DNA of 64,000 nt from DASZTV01 sp035547515. GTDB lineage: Bacteria; Actinomycetota; Actinomycetes; JAFAQI01. The stretch is taken from positions 15,922-79,921 of the forward strand of contig DASZUS010000077.1 in assembly GCA_035547515.1 (NCBI GenBank), written 5' to 3'. Below, piece by piece: positions 18,297 through 27,575 of this stretch. Below the pieces are notes generated by a model. That model was not told the DNA's origin. It searched no databases and saw only the letters and a program-made list of their open reading frames with translations. A program made the translations under genes and the position numbers. Within the stretch, counting starts at the first letter, position 1. Every line of letters begins with the position of its first letter.

Positions 18297-19118
18297 GTGC
18301 CTATTCACTACGAGGTCGGCGCGCGCGAAGGCGCGGAGCGCGTCGCTCTCATCACGATCGACCGGCCAGAGGCGAAGAACGCCTGCGACCTCGAGCACTT
18401 CCACCAGCTCGCCCAGGCGTGGAAGCGCTTCAGCGAGGACGAGCAGGCGTGGGTCGCGATCATCACCGGGGTCGGGCGCAACTTCATGTCCGGCGCGGAC
18501 CTCAAGACCTACATCCCCGAGGTCACCAAGCTCGCCAAGCAGATCCAGGCCGGCGAGACCGACAAGATCGGCGACTACTCGCTGTCGGACGGGACCGATG
18601 CGGTGCTGCGCGGCAGCAAGATCTACAAGCCGATCATCGCGGCGGTGAACGGCCCGTGCGTTGCCGGCGGCATGGAGATGCTGCTCGGCATCGACATCCG
18701 GATCGCCACCGAGCACGCGAGCTTCGGCGTCCTCGAGCCGGCCCGTGGCCTGTTCGCCGGTGGCGGCTCGACGGTAAGGCTGCCGCGCCAGCTGCCGTTC
18801 GCCCTCGCGCAGGAGTTCCTGCTCTGCGCCGACCGGATCGATGCGGCGCGGGCCCACCAGATGGGCCTGATCAACGAGGTCGTACCCGAGGACGACCTGC
18901 TCGACGCGGCGTTCCGGATGGCTGCCCGGATCACCAAGAACGCGCCACTCGCGGTGCAGGCCACCAAGCGCAGCGTGATCGAAGGGCTCAAGACCGACAT
19001 GCGTGCCGCGTACAAGCTGGAGTCGCAGATCTCCCAGGAGGTGTTCGCGACCGAGGACGCCAAGGAGGGCCCGCGGGCGTTCGCGGAGAAGCGCGAGCCC
19101 AACTGGCAAGGACGGTGA
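18297..19118 (+). CDS. Enoyl-CoA hydratase/isomerase (crotonase)
   Basis: This 273-residue crotonase begins at GTG 18297, preceded by AAGGA at good spacing. It has the oxyanion hole segments NFMSGADLKTY and GPCVAGGMEMLLG, and the trimerisation-domain region FGVLEPARGLFAGGGSTVRLPR. In this segment a glutamate (VLEP) lies close to the catalytic Glu position of active hydratases. It lies between the double-hotdog dehydratase and a second CoA ligase, all on the plus strand. The substrate is unknown. Confidence 0.87.
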   Translation: MPIHYEVGAREGAERVALITIDRPEAKNACDLEHFHQLAQAWKRFSEDEQAWVAIITGVGRNFMSGADLKTYIPEVTKLAKQIQAGETDKIGDYSLSDGTDAVLRGSKIYKPIIAAVNGPCVAGGMEMLLGIDIRIATEHASFGVLEPARGLFAGGGSTVRLPRQLPFALAQEFLLCADRIDAARAHQMGLINEVVPEDDLLDAAFRMAARITKNAPLAVQATKRSVIEGLKTDMRAAYKLESQISQEVFATEDAKEGPRAFAEKREPNWQGR

Positions 19119-19122
19119 CCGG

Positions 19123-20646
19123 ATGAGCGGCGAGTACCACCCCTCTTTCCATGCGGCCAGCGCGCCGGATCGGCTGGCTGTCGTCATGCCGTCGACCGGC
19201 GAGACGCGGACGTACGCCGAGATGGAGGCACGCTCCAACCAGATCGCGGCGATGCTGCGATCCCGCGGGCTGCGCCACGGCGACGTCGTCGCGGTCGTCA
19301 TGCCCAACGACGTGTCGTGGTTCGAGATCGTGTGGGGGGTTCAGCGCTGCGGGCTCTACCTCGTGCCGGTCAACTGGCATCTCGCCGCGAAGGAAGCGGC
19401 CTACATCGTCGCCGACTGCGAGGCGAAGGCGCTGATCGCGTCGGCATCGCTGGCCGACACGATCGCCGCTCTGGGTGAGGCCGCCGACAACGTCCCCCTC
19501 CGGTTCGCGACGGGGGGCTCGCTGCCCGGGTTCGAGTCACTCGAAGAGGCCGTCGCCGGTCAACCCACCGCGGCGTCGCCCGACGACGTCGAGGGCAGCT
19601 GGATGTTCTACTCCTCCGGCACCACGGGGGTCCCCAAGGGGATCAAGCCGGCGCTGCCCATCGTGGAGCTCGGCCCGATGAACCCGCTGGTCGGGCTGAT
19701 CAGCGGGCTCTACGGCTTCACCCCGGAGTCGGTGTACCTGTCCCCCGCGCCGCTCTACCACGCAGCTCCGGCAGGCTGGACGACGACGGTTCACCGCATC
19801 GGCGGGACCGTCGTCGTGATGGACCGGTTCGATCCGCTCGAGTGGATGCGGCTGGTCGAGGCATTCAAGGTGACGCACACCCAGATGGTCCCGACGTACC
19901 TCGTCCGGCTGCTCAAGCTTGCCGAGTCGACCCGGTCCCGCTACGACCTGTCGAGCCTGCAGATGGTGGTCCACGCGGCGGCGCCCTGCCCGCCCGAGGT
20001 CAAGCGGGCGGCGATCGAGTGGCTCGGCCCGATCGTCTACGAGTACTACGCCGCGAGCGAGGGCACCGGGTTCTGCGCGATCGGGCCGCAGGAGTGGCTC
20101 GAGCATCCGGGCTCGGTCGGCAAGTCGCTGCTCGGGCCGGTCCACATCACCGATGAAGAGGGCAACGAGCTGCCGGTCGGTGAAGAGGGCGAGATCTGGT
20201 TCGAGGCCATCCACCGGTTCGACTACCACGGCGACCCGGAGAAGACTGCTCGCGCGTTCAACGACAAGGGCTGGAACTCGATCGGCGACATCGGACGGCT
20301 CGACGAGGAGGGCTACCTCTACCTCACCGACCGGGTGTCGAACATGATCATCTCGGGCGGGGTCAACATCTATCCGCGCGAGGCGGAGGACGTGCTGATC
20401 GGCCACTTCGCGGTCGACGACGTCGCTGTCATCGGCACGCCGGACGAGGTGATGGGCGAGAAGGTCACCGCGTTCGTGCAGCTGCGCGAAGGCGAGCCAG
20501 CGTCGCAGCAGCTCGCCGAAGAGCTCATCGAGTTCTGCCGGGAGCGACTCTCGCACTTCAAGTGCCCGCGCGAGGTCCGCTTCGTCGACGCGCTGCCCCG
20601 CCTGCCGAATGGCAAGCTCCTCAAGCGGCTACTGACTTCGAGCTAG
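19123..20646 (+). CDS. Acyl-CoA synthetase (FadD-like AMP-binding)
   Basis: The 507-residue ligase has FYSSGTTGVPKGIKPA, YEYYAASEGTGFC (the YGxTE position has YYAASE, as in FadD4-type and bile-acid ligase-like enzymes), DRVSNMIISGGVNIYPREAE and LPRLPNGKLLKR with the catalytic lysine. The ATG at 19123 follows the crotonase stop by 4 bp. It is the last gene of the operon 15381-20646 and converges with the membrane protein gene 6 bp away. A steroid or other bulky carboxylate is plausible given the neighbourhood, but unproven. Confidence 0.87.
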   Translation: MSGEYHPSFHAASAPDRLAVVMPSTGETRTYAEMEARSNQIAAMLRSRGLRHGDVVAVVMPNDVSWFEIVWGVQRCGLYLVPVNWHLAAKEAAYIVADCEAKALIASASLADTIAALGEAADNVPLRFATGGSLPGFESLEEAVAGQPTAASPDDVEGSWMFYSSGTTGVPKGIKPALPIVELGPMNPLVGLISGLYGFTPESVYLSPAPLYHAAPAGWTTTVHRIGGTVVVMDRFDPLEWMRLVEAFKVTHTQMVPTYLVRLLKLAESTRSRYDLSSLQMVVHAAAPCPPEVKRAAIEWLGPIVYEYYAASEGTGFCAIGPQEWLEHPGSVGKSLLGPVHITDEEGNELPVGEEGEIWFEAIHRFDYHGDPEKTARAFNDKGWNSIGDIGRLDEEGYLYLTDRVSNMIISGGVNIYPREAEDVLIGHFAVDDVAVIGTPDEVMGEKVTAFVQLREGEPASQQLAEELIEFCRERLSHFKCPREVRFVDALPRLPNGKLLKRLLTSS

Positions 20647-20652
20647 CGCCGG

Positions 20653-21282
20653 TCAGGGAAACTGGTAGGCGACGTAGGTTCCGGCGCCGACGACGGCGCA
20701 CGTCGCCAGGGAGGTCATCAGCGGCGGCGCGCTGGCGACCAGCCGGTGCCGCGATCGCCACAACGGGAGCGCGACAGCTGCCGCGATGCCGACCACCAGC
20801 TGCGCGTGCCAGTAGCGGTGCGGTGTCGAGAACTGCAGCTGCCTGATCCCGTGCATCGCCTCGCCGGCGAGGAGGCCGCCGACGATGCCCGCGCCGAGCG
20901 CGGCCGCCGTACGCCCATGCCCGCGCAACCATGCCGCAGACAGCCCTACCAGGGGACCCGCGGCGAAGCTCGCAGCCGTCCAGAGTGCGACCTGATGTCG
21001 CGATACCGGCCAGCCGCGCAGGTGCTCGGCGACGTAGAAGCCCGCCACAAGGGCCACGAGCGTGGTGACCGCCAGCACGACGGCCTCAGCCCAGCGGCGT
21101 GTGGTCAGGGCGATCGCCAACGCAAGGACCAGCCACGGCGCGGCGGAGTTGGCGAGCGGCTCGAGCGAGAACGGCAAGTGAGGAACCGACCACTCGAGCA
21201 CTGCCCCGACTGCCGCACCGGACACGATCGCAAGCGCGCCCCGGGAGCCCGCCCGCACCCACGAGGACGACGCGGCGGGCAC
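20653..21282 (-). CDS. Polytopic membrane protein (DUF6518-like)
   Basis: The 209-residue hydrophobic protein has six or so predicted membrane segments (for example GALAIVSGAAVGAVLEW, WLVLALAIALTTR, AVVLAVTTLVALVAGFYVA, LGAGIVGGLLAGEAMHG, LVVGIAAAVALPLW). It resembles the DUF6518 group of small actinobacterial membrane proteins; the function is unknown. The GTG at 21282 gives a sensible N-terminus; the open frame upstream is antisense to the dienelactone hydrolase gene. Confidence 0.7.
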   Translation of the reverse strand: MPAASSSWVRAGSRGALAIVSGAAVGAVLEWSVPHLPFSLEPLANSAAPWLVLALAIALTTRRWAEAVVLAVTTLVALVAGFYVAEHLRGWPVSRHQVALWTAASFAAGPLVGLSAAWLRGHGRTAAALGAGIVGGLLAGEAMHGIRQLQFSTPHRYWHAQLVVGIAAAVALPLWRSRHRLVASAPPLMTSLATCAVVGAGTYVAYQFP

Positions 21283-21322
21283 GGGTCCCAACCTAGGACA
21301 ACCGAGCGGCGATGATGTTGCG

Positions 21323-22120
21323 GTGACCGATCCCCTCGATGACTTCGTACGTGAGCCGTTCACCGCCGACGGCAAGACCAAGGACATCTTCCGCAAGGGC
21401 TCCGGGCCTGCGGTGATCGTCATCTCGGAGGTCCCCGGCATCACGCCAGGCGTCGCGAACTTCGCCCGCAAGATCGTCGACCGCGGGTGTACGGCGGTGA
21501 TGCCGCACCTGTTCGGCGAGCCGGGCAAGGAGATCTCCGCGGGGTACACGTTGAGCACCTTTGGCAAGCTCTGCATCTCGAGCGAGTTCACCAAGCTGGC
21601 GACGAAGCAGTCGGGCAGGATCACGGGATGGCTGCGGGCGCTGGCCCGAGCCGAGCATCAACGCTGCGGCGGGCCCGGTGTCGGGGTCGTCGGCATGTGC
21701 TTCACCGGTGGGTTCGCGCTGGGAATGATGGCTGATGCGCCGGTTGTCGCGCCGGTGATGAGCCAGCCGTCGGTGCCGTTCCCGATCGGCGCGCGACGCA
21801 AGGCCGACCTCGGCATCTCCGAGGCGGAGCTCGCGGTCGTCAAGCAGAAGGTGGCGTCGGGGGGCTGTGTGATGGGCCTTCGGTTCACCGGCGACCCGAT
21901 GGCGCCCGGGGAGCGGTTCGCGACGCTGCGCCGTGAGCTCGGCGACGGCTTCATCGGCGTGGAGCTCGACTCCTCGCCGGGCAACCCGCACGGCCATCCG
22001 AAGGCCGCCCATTCGGTGCTCACCGAGCACCTCATCGACCAGCCCGGCACGCCGACGCGCGAGGCACTCGACCGCGTCCTCGACTTCCTGACCGACCGCC
22101 TCGGCGTCGCCGCGGCTTAA
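21323..22120 (+). CDS. Dienelactone hydrolase-family protein
   Basis: The 265-residue alpha/beta hydrolase of the DLH type has the nucleophile elbow GVVGMCFTGGFALG with a cysteine nucleophile. The upstream acid/oxyanion segment is VIVISEVPGITP (Glu as in DLH), and a late His lies in PHGHPKAAHSV. DLHs open lactone rings in aromatic degradation, but many relatives have unknown substrates. The GTG start at 21323 is divergent from the membrane protein with a 40-bp gap. It is probably monocistronic. Confidence 0.82.
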   Translation: MTDPLDDFVREPFTADGKTKDIFRKGSGPAVIVISEVPGITPGVANFARKIVDRGCTAVMPHLFGEPGKEISAGYTLSTFGKLCISSEFTKLATKQSGRITGWLRALARAEHQRCGGPGVGVVGMCFTGGFALGMMADAPVVAPVMSQPSVPFPIGARRKADLGISEAELAVVKQKVASGGCVMGLRFTGDPMAPGERFATLRRELGDGFIGVELDSSPGNPHGHPKAAHSVLTEHLIDQPGTPTREALDRVLDFLTDRLGVAAA

Positions 22121-22145
22121 CTGACATTCACATTCGCCGCTGAGG

Positions 22146-23327
22146 TCAGGTTCTTCGAAGCTCGACGGTGCCGTCTTTGTTTCGACTGTGGTGCCACTCG
22201 GTGTGGTGTTCGAGCCAGTGGTGGTAGGCGCAGAGGTAGATCGCCTTGTCGAGGTTCGTCTGGCCGCCGTTTTCCCAGTAGTCCTCGTGGTGGAGGTCGC
22301 AGCGGAGGATGGCTGCCTGGCACTTCGGTGACTCGCAATGCCCGTTGGCGCGGATCTTCGCGGCTCGGCGCTGTGCCCGGCTCCAGGTCCGGGTGGACCG
22401 TCCGAGGTCGAGGACTTCCGAGGCGCTGCCGAGGACCGCGGGGATGATGCCGGCGTCGCAAGCGAGCATCCGGGCGGTGTTCGGGCTGACCGCTACACCT
22501 TCGAGAAACGCGGTGCAGGTGTCCCCGGCTTCGAGCTGGGCGATCAGGTCGGTGAGGTGGGTGAGCACCGTCACCTGAGTCGGCTCGCCGGCGGCCTCAG
22601 GCAGCTCGCCACACTTCATGGCGATGGTCGCGAGCTCTACGAGTGCGTCCGCGTTGCGCTTCGCTGGGGTGCGCTCGTCAACCTCCCCGGCCTTGCGGCT
22701 CAGGGGATAGAGGGCCTTGCGCAGGATGGCGGCACCGACCCGGTCGAGCATCCCGTCGATGCGGACCATCTCGTCGATCGTGTCGGTCAAGGTCAGGTAG
22801 CGGCCCTCGCGCCGGCGTACCGCGCGTTCTTCAGCGGTCTCGTTAAGGCACAGCCGGTCGGTGAGCTCGCGCAGACCGCGGGCCATCAAGGTCGGATCGG
22901 CGTAGCGCGCGATGTCGAGGAGCTCCTTCTCGGCGTGGTCGCGCGCCTCAGAGCTGGGCAGCTTCGGCAGGAACGAGGTGATGACCTTCGCTTGGTCCTG
23001 GGTGGCCTCCCCGGCGAGCATCGCCTCGACGATCGCCGGCCGCGTGGGGTAGGTCCGCGCCACCGACAGCCGCGAGCACGCATCGGCATTCGAAAGCTGC
23101 TGGTCTTCGACCAGCCATGCGCGCGTCGAGCGGCCGCACTCGGAGGTTGTCGCGTCGCGGGTGTCCATCACCTGCAGGCGGCGCGCGAGGACGCCGTCCA
23201 GCCGGCGGCGTGCGTTGAGCAGCGCCTCAGTGGACTCCACGAGCAGGACATCAGGAAGCGAGTGCGGGTCTTGGGCAACCAGTCGCGCAATGTCCTCCGC
23301 GAGGACCTGCGTGGGCTGGTCGAGCAC
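22146..23327 (-). CDS. DUF222/HNH endonuclease-domain protein
   Basis: This 393-residue protein belongs to the actinobacterial 13E12-repeat-like family. A long helical DUF222 N-terminal region (about residues 20-300) is followed by a C-terminal HNH domain with NGHCESPKCQAA, CDLHHEDYWENGGQTNLDKAIYLC (split: CDLHHEDYW, NGGQTNLD) and CAYHHWLEHH. The Cys pairs bind a structural metal, and the HH motif is catalytic in HNH nucleases. Many near-identical copies often occur in one genome and may be mobile or recombination-prone; only one copy is seen here. The start is GTG 23327. Confidence 0.85.
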   Translation of the reverse strand: MLDQPTQVLAEDIARLVAQDPHSLPDVLLVESTEALLNARRRLDGVLARRLQVMDTRDATTSECGRSTRAWLVEDQQLSNADACSRLSVARTYPTRPAIVEAMLAGEATQDQAKVITSFLPKLPSSEARDHAEKELLDIARYADPTLMARGLRELTDRLCLNETAEERAVRRREGRYLTLTDTIDEMVRIDGMLDRVGAAILRKALYPLSRKAGEVDERTPAKRNADALVELATIAMKCGELPEAAGEPTQVTVLTHLTDLIAQLEAGDTCTAFLEGVAVSPNTARMLACDAGIIPAVLGSASEVLDLGRSTRTWSRAQRRAAKIRANGHCESPKCQAAILRCDLHHEDYWENGGQTNLDKAIYLCAYHHWLEHHTEWHHSRNKDGTVELRRT

Positions 23328-23432
23328 CGTGACTCCCTTCGAACTGATGTTCGAATCCTACCTCTCCCCGGTGACAAGATCAACAGGAAATCCGTTGCAA
23401 TCTAAGGAAAACTTATCCACAAGCACTACCGC

Positions 23433-23645
23433 TCACCCGCGCGACAGCGCGGCGGGCAGCGCCCACCCTGACGGGCCCTTGGTCAGGCGGTAGGTCGCAG
23501 TAACCGCCTCGAGCGGGACCGCGCCGTAGATGTGTGGATAGCGGGCCGAGCCGCCGTCGAGGTTCTCGACTCGCACCTCGGAGGGCACCAGGCCGAGATC
23601 GATTTCCACCACCAACAGCTCGCCCGGCCAGTCGCGGTAGTGCTG
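23433..23645 (-). pseudogene. DUF952 protein remnant (N-terminus lost)
   Basis: About 70 codons resemble the C-terminal half of DUF952 proteins: QHYRDWPGELLVVEIDLG, then YPHIYGAVPLEAVTATYRL. Full-length members are about 110 residues and begin with an HLV...W motif about 45 residues earlier. Here the frame meets TGA at 23669-23667, and the sequence beyond does not encode the missing half. A short protein from TTG 23615 or CTG 23618 is formally possible. It lies between the HNH gene and the start of the large plus-strand operon. Confidence 0.6.
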
Positions 23646-23709
23646 CCGCCGCCTACGCGGTAACGTTCATTGCTGGATCGGAGAATGGCGTTCCCGTAGG
23701 GTGCAGCGC

Positions 23710-26337
23710 GTGACCGACGCGCCCGCTGTCGGGGTCGCCGAGCTGCTCGCCGCCCGCGCCGACGATGGCGACCTTGCGCTGCTCGCGGGCGAGCGGTCCT
23801 GGACGTGGCGCGAGGTCGTCGCGCAGGCCGCCGCGCGAGCCGAGTGGCTCTCGACTGCCCTCGATCCGGCTAAGCCGCGAAACGTCGGCCTGCTGCTCGA
23901 CAACACACCGGACTTCGTCTTCACGCTGTTCGGCGCGGCTCTCGCCGGAGCGTGCGTCGTGGGCATCAACTCCACGCGGCGCGGGGCGGAGCTGCAGCGC
24001 GACATCGATCACACCGACTGCCAGCTCGTGCTCACCGACCGGGCCCACGCGGACCTACTCGACACCGAGCACGTGCTCGTCGAGGACGAGCCGTGGCAGA
24101 AGCACGTCGGAGCATCGCTGCCAGCCGCCCTGCCCGATCCTTCGACCCTGCTGTTACTGATCTTCACGTCGGGATCGACGTCGGCGCCCAAGGCGGTACG
24201 GCGCTCCTCCGGCCGCATCGCGGCGGCGGCGAACCTCGGCTTCCCGAAGAGCGACACCCTCTACATCTGCATGCCGCTTATCCACGGCAACGCGCTGTTC
24301 GGAGCGCTGTTCCCAGCGCTCGCGGCCGGCGCGAGGATCGCCCTGCGCGAGAAGTTCTCGGCAAGCGCGTGGCTCGACGACGTCCGACGGTACGACGCGG
24401 ACTTCACGACCACGGTCGGTCGGGCGCTGTCCTACATCCTCGCGACGAAGCCCAGCGTGCACGACAAGGACCACAAGCTGCGCGTCGTACTCGCGCCGGA
24501 GAGCTCACCGCGCGACGCCAGCGACTTCACGGCACGCTTCGGGGTACCCGTCGTCACCGGCTACGGACAGAGCGAGGGCGGCATCACGCTCCTGCCCAGC
24601 CGCCGTCACGGCGCCCTCGGCCGAGCCCCGGAAGGCGCCGACATCGCCGTGGTCGACCAGGCCACCGGTGAGGAGAAGGCCATCGCCGACCTGGACGAGC
24701 ACGGCCTGCTGCGCAACCCCGAGCAGGCCATCGGGGAGCTGGTACGACGGGACTCCACCGGCGCGTTCGAGGGGTACTGGTCCAACGCCGAAGCGGACGA
24801 GACCAGGCTGCGCGACGGCTGGTACTGGTCGGGGGACCTCGCCTACCGCGACGCCGACGGTGTCTTCTACTTCGCCGGTCGCGCCGGGGACTGGATTCGG
24901 GTCGACTCCGAGAACTTCGCGGCTGCTCCCGTGGAGCGGATCATCGACCGCCATGACGACGTCGCCGCGGTTGCTGTCGTCGGCGTCTCGGACCCGCACA
25001 ACGGCGACCAGGTGCTCGCCGCGCTGCAGCTGGTCGAAGGCGCGGGCTTCGAGCCCGCCGCGTTCGGCGACTGGCTCGCCGCGCAGCCCGATCTCGGCAC
25101 CAAGTGGGCGCCGAAGTTCGTGCGGGTCACCCCCGCGCTGCCGACCGTCGCCCACGACAAGACCGACCGGCAGCGGATCAAGCGCGAGGCGTGGGCAACC
25201 ACCGACCCGGTCTGGTGGCGTCCGGACCGTGACGCCGGTTACCGGCTACTGACCGATGCGGACCGCGATGCGCTCTACGCCGAGTTCGAAGCCAACCAGC
25301 GGCTCGCGCTGGCCCCGCCCCGACCCGCGCGGTCCCGCAGCCGAAAGGCGCTCGCCGCCGGATTCTCCGCGTGGTTCGCGGCGCGCGAAGGGGTTGCCCC
25401 GCCGGTCAGCGTCGAGCGCCCGCAACCAGGTCTGTCCAGCGACACCTTGCTGCTCGACGTCGCCGGGTCCGGGTACGTCGCACGACTGCCACCGCAGGGA
25501 TCGGGCTTGTTCCCCGACTACGACCTCTCGCGGCAGGAGCGAGTCCAGCGGGCGGTGAGCGAGGCGGGCATCCCGTCCGCGCCGCCGATAGCGTTCGAAG
25601 CCGACCCGGCCTGGGTGGGCGCGCCGTTCCTGCTGATGCCACGCGTCGCGGGCCGGACACTGACCACGAACCCGCCGTACCTCACCCATGGCTGGCTGGC
25701 AGAGTCATCAGCTGCCGAGCAGGCGGCGATCTTCCACCGGTTCGTCGACATGCTCGCCCGGATCCACCGCATCGACCCTGCGGCCGTCACGGGCGCGACG
25801 ACGGGCGGCGGACCGACGTTGAGCGGCATCGTCGACTACTGGGACCGTTACCTGGACTGGGCCACGACCGACGCCGAGGCGACGAAGATCTACCGCGCCG
25901 CCATCGACTGGTGCCGGGCCAACCTGCCGGCCGATCCCCCGCCAGCGGGCCTGCTCTGGGGCGACCCGCAGCTGCAGAACCTGGTCGTCGACGATGACGG
26001 CGAGATCGCCGCGGTGCTCGACTGGGAGATGTCGGGCGTCGGGCCCGCCGAGGTCGACCTCGCCTGGTTCCTCGTCCTTCACGAGCAGTCGGCGGAGACC
26101 GCCGGCGCCGAGCTGCCCGGCTACCCGGGCCGCGCGACGATCATCGAGTGGTACGAGCGTGCCGCCCGTCGCGCCGTCGCCGACCTTCGGTTCTACGAGG
26201 TGCTGGCAAACCTTCGCAGCGGCTCGATCGTGCTGCGAATCGGCGCGATCATGGAGAGCGCGGGCCATCCCGCGACGTGGACCGCACACGTGCCGCAGCC
26301 GCGACATCTCGCCCGTCTGCTCGGAGTCGCTGAGTGA
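23710..26337 (+). CDS. FadD17-like CoA ligase fused to APH-like phosphotransferase domain
   Basis: The 875-residue protein has two domains. Residues 1 to about 500 form an AMP-binding ligase (FTSGSTSAPKAVRRSS loop, TGYGQSEGG, GRAGDWIRVDSENFAAAP). Many segments resemble mycobacterial FadD17, a steroid side-chain CoA ligase (NVGLLLDNTPDFVFTLFG, REKFSASAWLDDVRRYDAD). Residues about 530-870 form an aminoglycoside-phosphotransferase-like fold (DLSRQERVQRAVSE, LLWGDPQLQNLVV, VLDWEMSGVGPAEVDLAW). The kinase motif HGDxxxxN appears as WGDPQLQN. GTG 23710 is preferred to GTG 23701 because AGG at 23698-23700 is correctly spaced. It heads the operon to 34911 and overlaps the P450 start. The fusion is unusual; APH-like proteins are normally separate genes. 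Confidence 0.82.
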   Translation: MTDAPAVGVAELLAARADDGDLALLAGERSWTWREVVAQAAARAEWLSTALDPAKPRNVGLLLDNTPDFVFTLFGAALAGACVVGINSTRRGAELQRDIDHTDCQLVLTDRAHADLLDTEHVLVEDEPWQKHVGASLPAALPDPSTLLLLIFTSGSTSAPKAVRRSSGRIAAAANLGFPKSDTLYICMPLIHGNALFGALFPALAAGARIALREKFSASAWLDDVRRYDADFTTTVGRALSYILATKPSVHDKDHKLRVVLAPESSPRDASDFTARFGVPVVTGYGQSEGGITLLPSRRHGALGRAPEGADIAVVDQATGEEKAIADLDEHGLLRNPEQAIGELVRRDSTGAFEGYWSNAEADETRLRDGWYWSGDLAYRDADGVFYFAGRAGDWIRVDSENFAAAPVERIIDRHDDVAAVAVVGVSDPHNGDQVLAALQLVEGAGFEPAAFGDWLAAQPDLGTKWAPKFVRVTPALPTVAHDKTDRQRIKREAWATTDPVWWRPDRDAGYRLLTDADRDALYAEFEANQRLALAPPRPARSRSRKALAAGFSAWFAAREGVAPPVSVERPQPGLSSDTLLLDVAGSGYVARLPPQGSGLFPDYDLSRQERVQRAVSEAGIPSAPPIAFEADPAWVGAPFLLMPRVAGRTLTTNPPYLTHGWLAESSAAEQAAIFHRFVDMLARIHRIDPAAVTGATTGGGPTLSGIVDYWDRYLDWATTDAEATKIYRAAIDWCRANLPADPPPAGLLWGDPQLQNLVVDDDGEIAAVLDWEMSGVGPAEVDLAWFLVLHEQSAETAGAELPGYPGRATIIEWYERAARRAVADLRFYEVLANLRSGSIVLRIGAIMESAGHPATWTAHVPQPRHLARLLGVAE

Positions 26338-27575
26338 CCGCCGCCACCACTACACAGGCTGACGCCGACGCGGCCACGGTCTTCGACCCGGATGCCTGGA
26401 CGAGCGGTGCGCCGTACGACGCCCTCGACCGGCTGCGGGCCGATTCGCCGGTCCATCGCGTCGAGCTTCGCGACCTGCCCCCGATCTGGCTGCTCACCCG
26501 GCACGATGACGTGATCCGGGTCAGCCGCGACGACGCGACGTTCAGCTCCTCGACCGGCAACACCTTCGTCCCTACCCGGCCCAACCCAGACTCCGCGATG
26601 CTCCCCGGGTTGGACCCGCCGCGACACACGACGATCCGGCGGCTGGTCAACCAGGGCTTCACCGCACGCAACGTCGCCCGGCTCGAAGACCGGCTCCGCG
26701 AGATCGCCCGCGACATCGTCGACCGGGTGCTCGAGCTCGGCGAGTTCGACGCGGTGCCGGCCATCAGCGCGGAGATGTCGTTGCAGGTGATCGCCGAGGT
26801 GCTCGGCGTGCCGCAGGCGGATCGGCTCAAGATCTTCGACTGGAGCAACGCGATCGGCAGCCTCGGCATCGAGGATCCCGACTACGCGCCCGACCCGTCC
26901 GCCTTGCGCGAAGCCGGCATGGCGATGTTCGCCTACTGCCAGGACCTGATCGCCGAGCGGCGACGCGACGAGGCCAACGCGGTGACGCCGCGTGACGACA
27001 TCCTCTCGGCACTGCTCGCGGCGCGAGTCGACGGCGAGGCGCTGACCGACGCGCAGCTCAACGAGTTCTTCCTGCTGCTGGCGGTCGCGGGCAACGAGAC
27101 CACGCGCAACACGCTCAGCCACTCGATCCATGCGCTGTCCGACCATCCAGACCAGCGCGCCCGGCTCGCCACGCCCGGCGGCACGACCCCCGCGGTGGTT
27201 GACGAGCTGCTGCGGTGGTCGACGCCGGTCCTGCACTTCCGGCGTACCGCGACGGCCGACACCGAGCTCGGCGGGCAGCGGATCGCCGCGGGAGACTGGG
27301 TCGCCATGCACTACCTGTCGGCCAACCGGGACGAGCGGGCCTTCCCCGATCCGTACCGCCTCGACCTCGGTCGGGAGCCTGGCCCGCACGTCGCGTTCGG
27401 CGGCCTCGGCACGCACTTCTGCCTGGGGGCGCAGCTTGCCAAGCTGGAGATCAAAGTCATGCTGGACGAGCTCTACACCCGCGCACCGCACCTCACCGTC
27501 ACCGGCGAACCGAAGCGGCTGCGATCAGCGTTCTTCCACGGCATCAAGTCGCTGCCTTGCGCGGTGAGCGCCTGA
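26334..27575 (+). CDS. Cytochrome P450
   Basis: The 413-residue P450 has the heme-binding loop FGGLGTHFCLGAQLAKLE with the Cys ligand, an I-helix AVAGNETTRNTLSH (the AGNETT form seen in CYP125/CYP142/CYP124-type steroid and isoprenoid oxidases), and ExxR as DELLRW-type ELLR. An N-terminal Ala/Thr-rich tail of about 15 residues precedes the fold. The GTG at 26334 overlaps the ligase-fusion stop (GTGA), and the TGA end shares a base with the thiolase ATG. It probably hydroxylates a terminal methyl or ring carbon of a polycyclic or isoprenoid substrate; this is inferred. No reductase or ferredoxin lies in the operon. Confidence 0.9.
   Translation: MTAATTTQADADAATVFDPDAWTSGAPYDALDRLRADSPVHRVELRDLPPIWLLTRHDDVIRVSRDDATFSSSTGNTFVPTRPNPDSAMLPGLDPPRHTTIRRLVNQGFTARNVARLEDRLREIARDIVDRVLELGEFDAVPAISAEMSLQVIAEVLGVPQADRLKIFDWSNAIGSLGIEDPDYAPDPSALREAGMAMFAYCQDLIAERRRDEANAVTPRDDILSALLAARVDGEALTDAQLNEFFLLLAVAGNETTRNTLSHSIHALSDHPDQRARLATPGGTTPAVVDELLRWSTPVLHFRRTATADTELGGQRIAAGDWVAMHYLSANRDERAFPDPYRLDLGREPGPHVAFGGLGTHFCLGAQLAKLEIKVMLDELYTRAPHLTVTGEPKRLRSAFFHGIKSLPCAVSA

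Noticed and set aside
22146..23327. HNH/DUF222 gene as part of an intact mobile element
   Set aside because: No inverted repeats, target duplication or transposase is seen around it, and only one copy is in the window.
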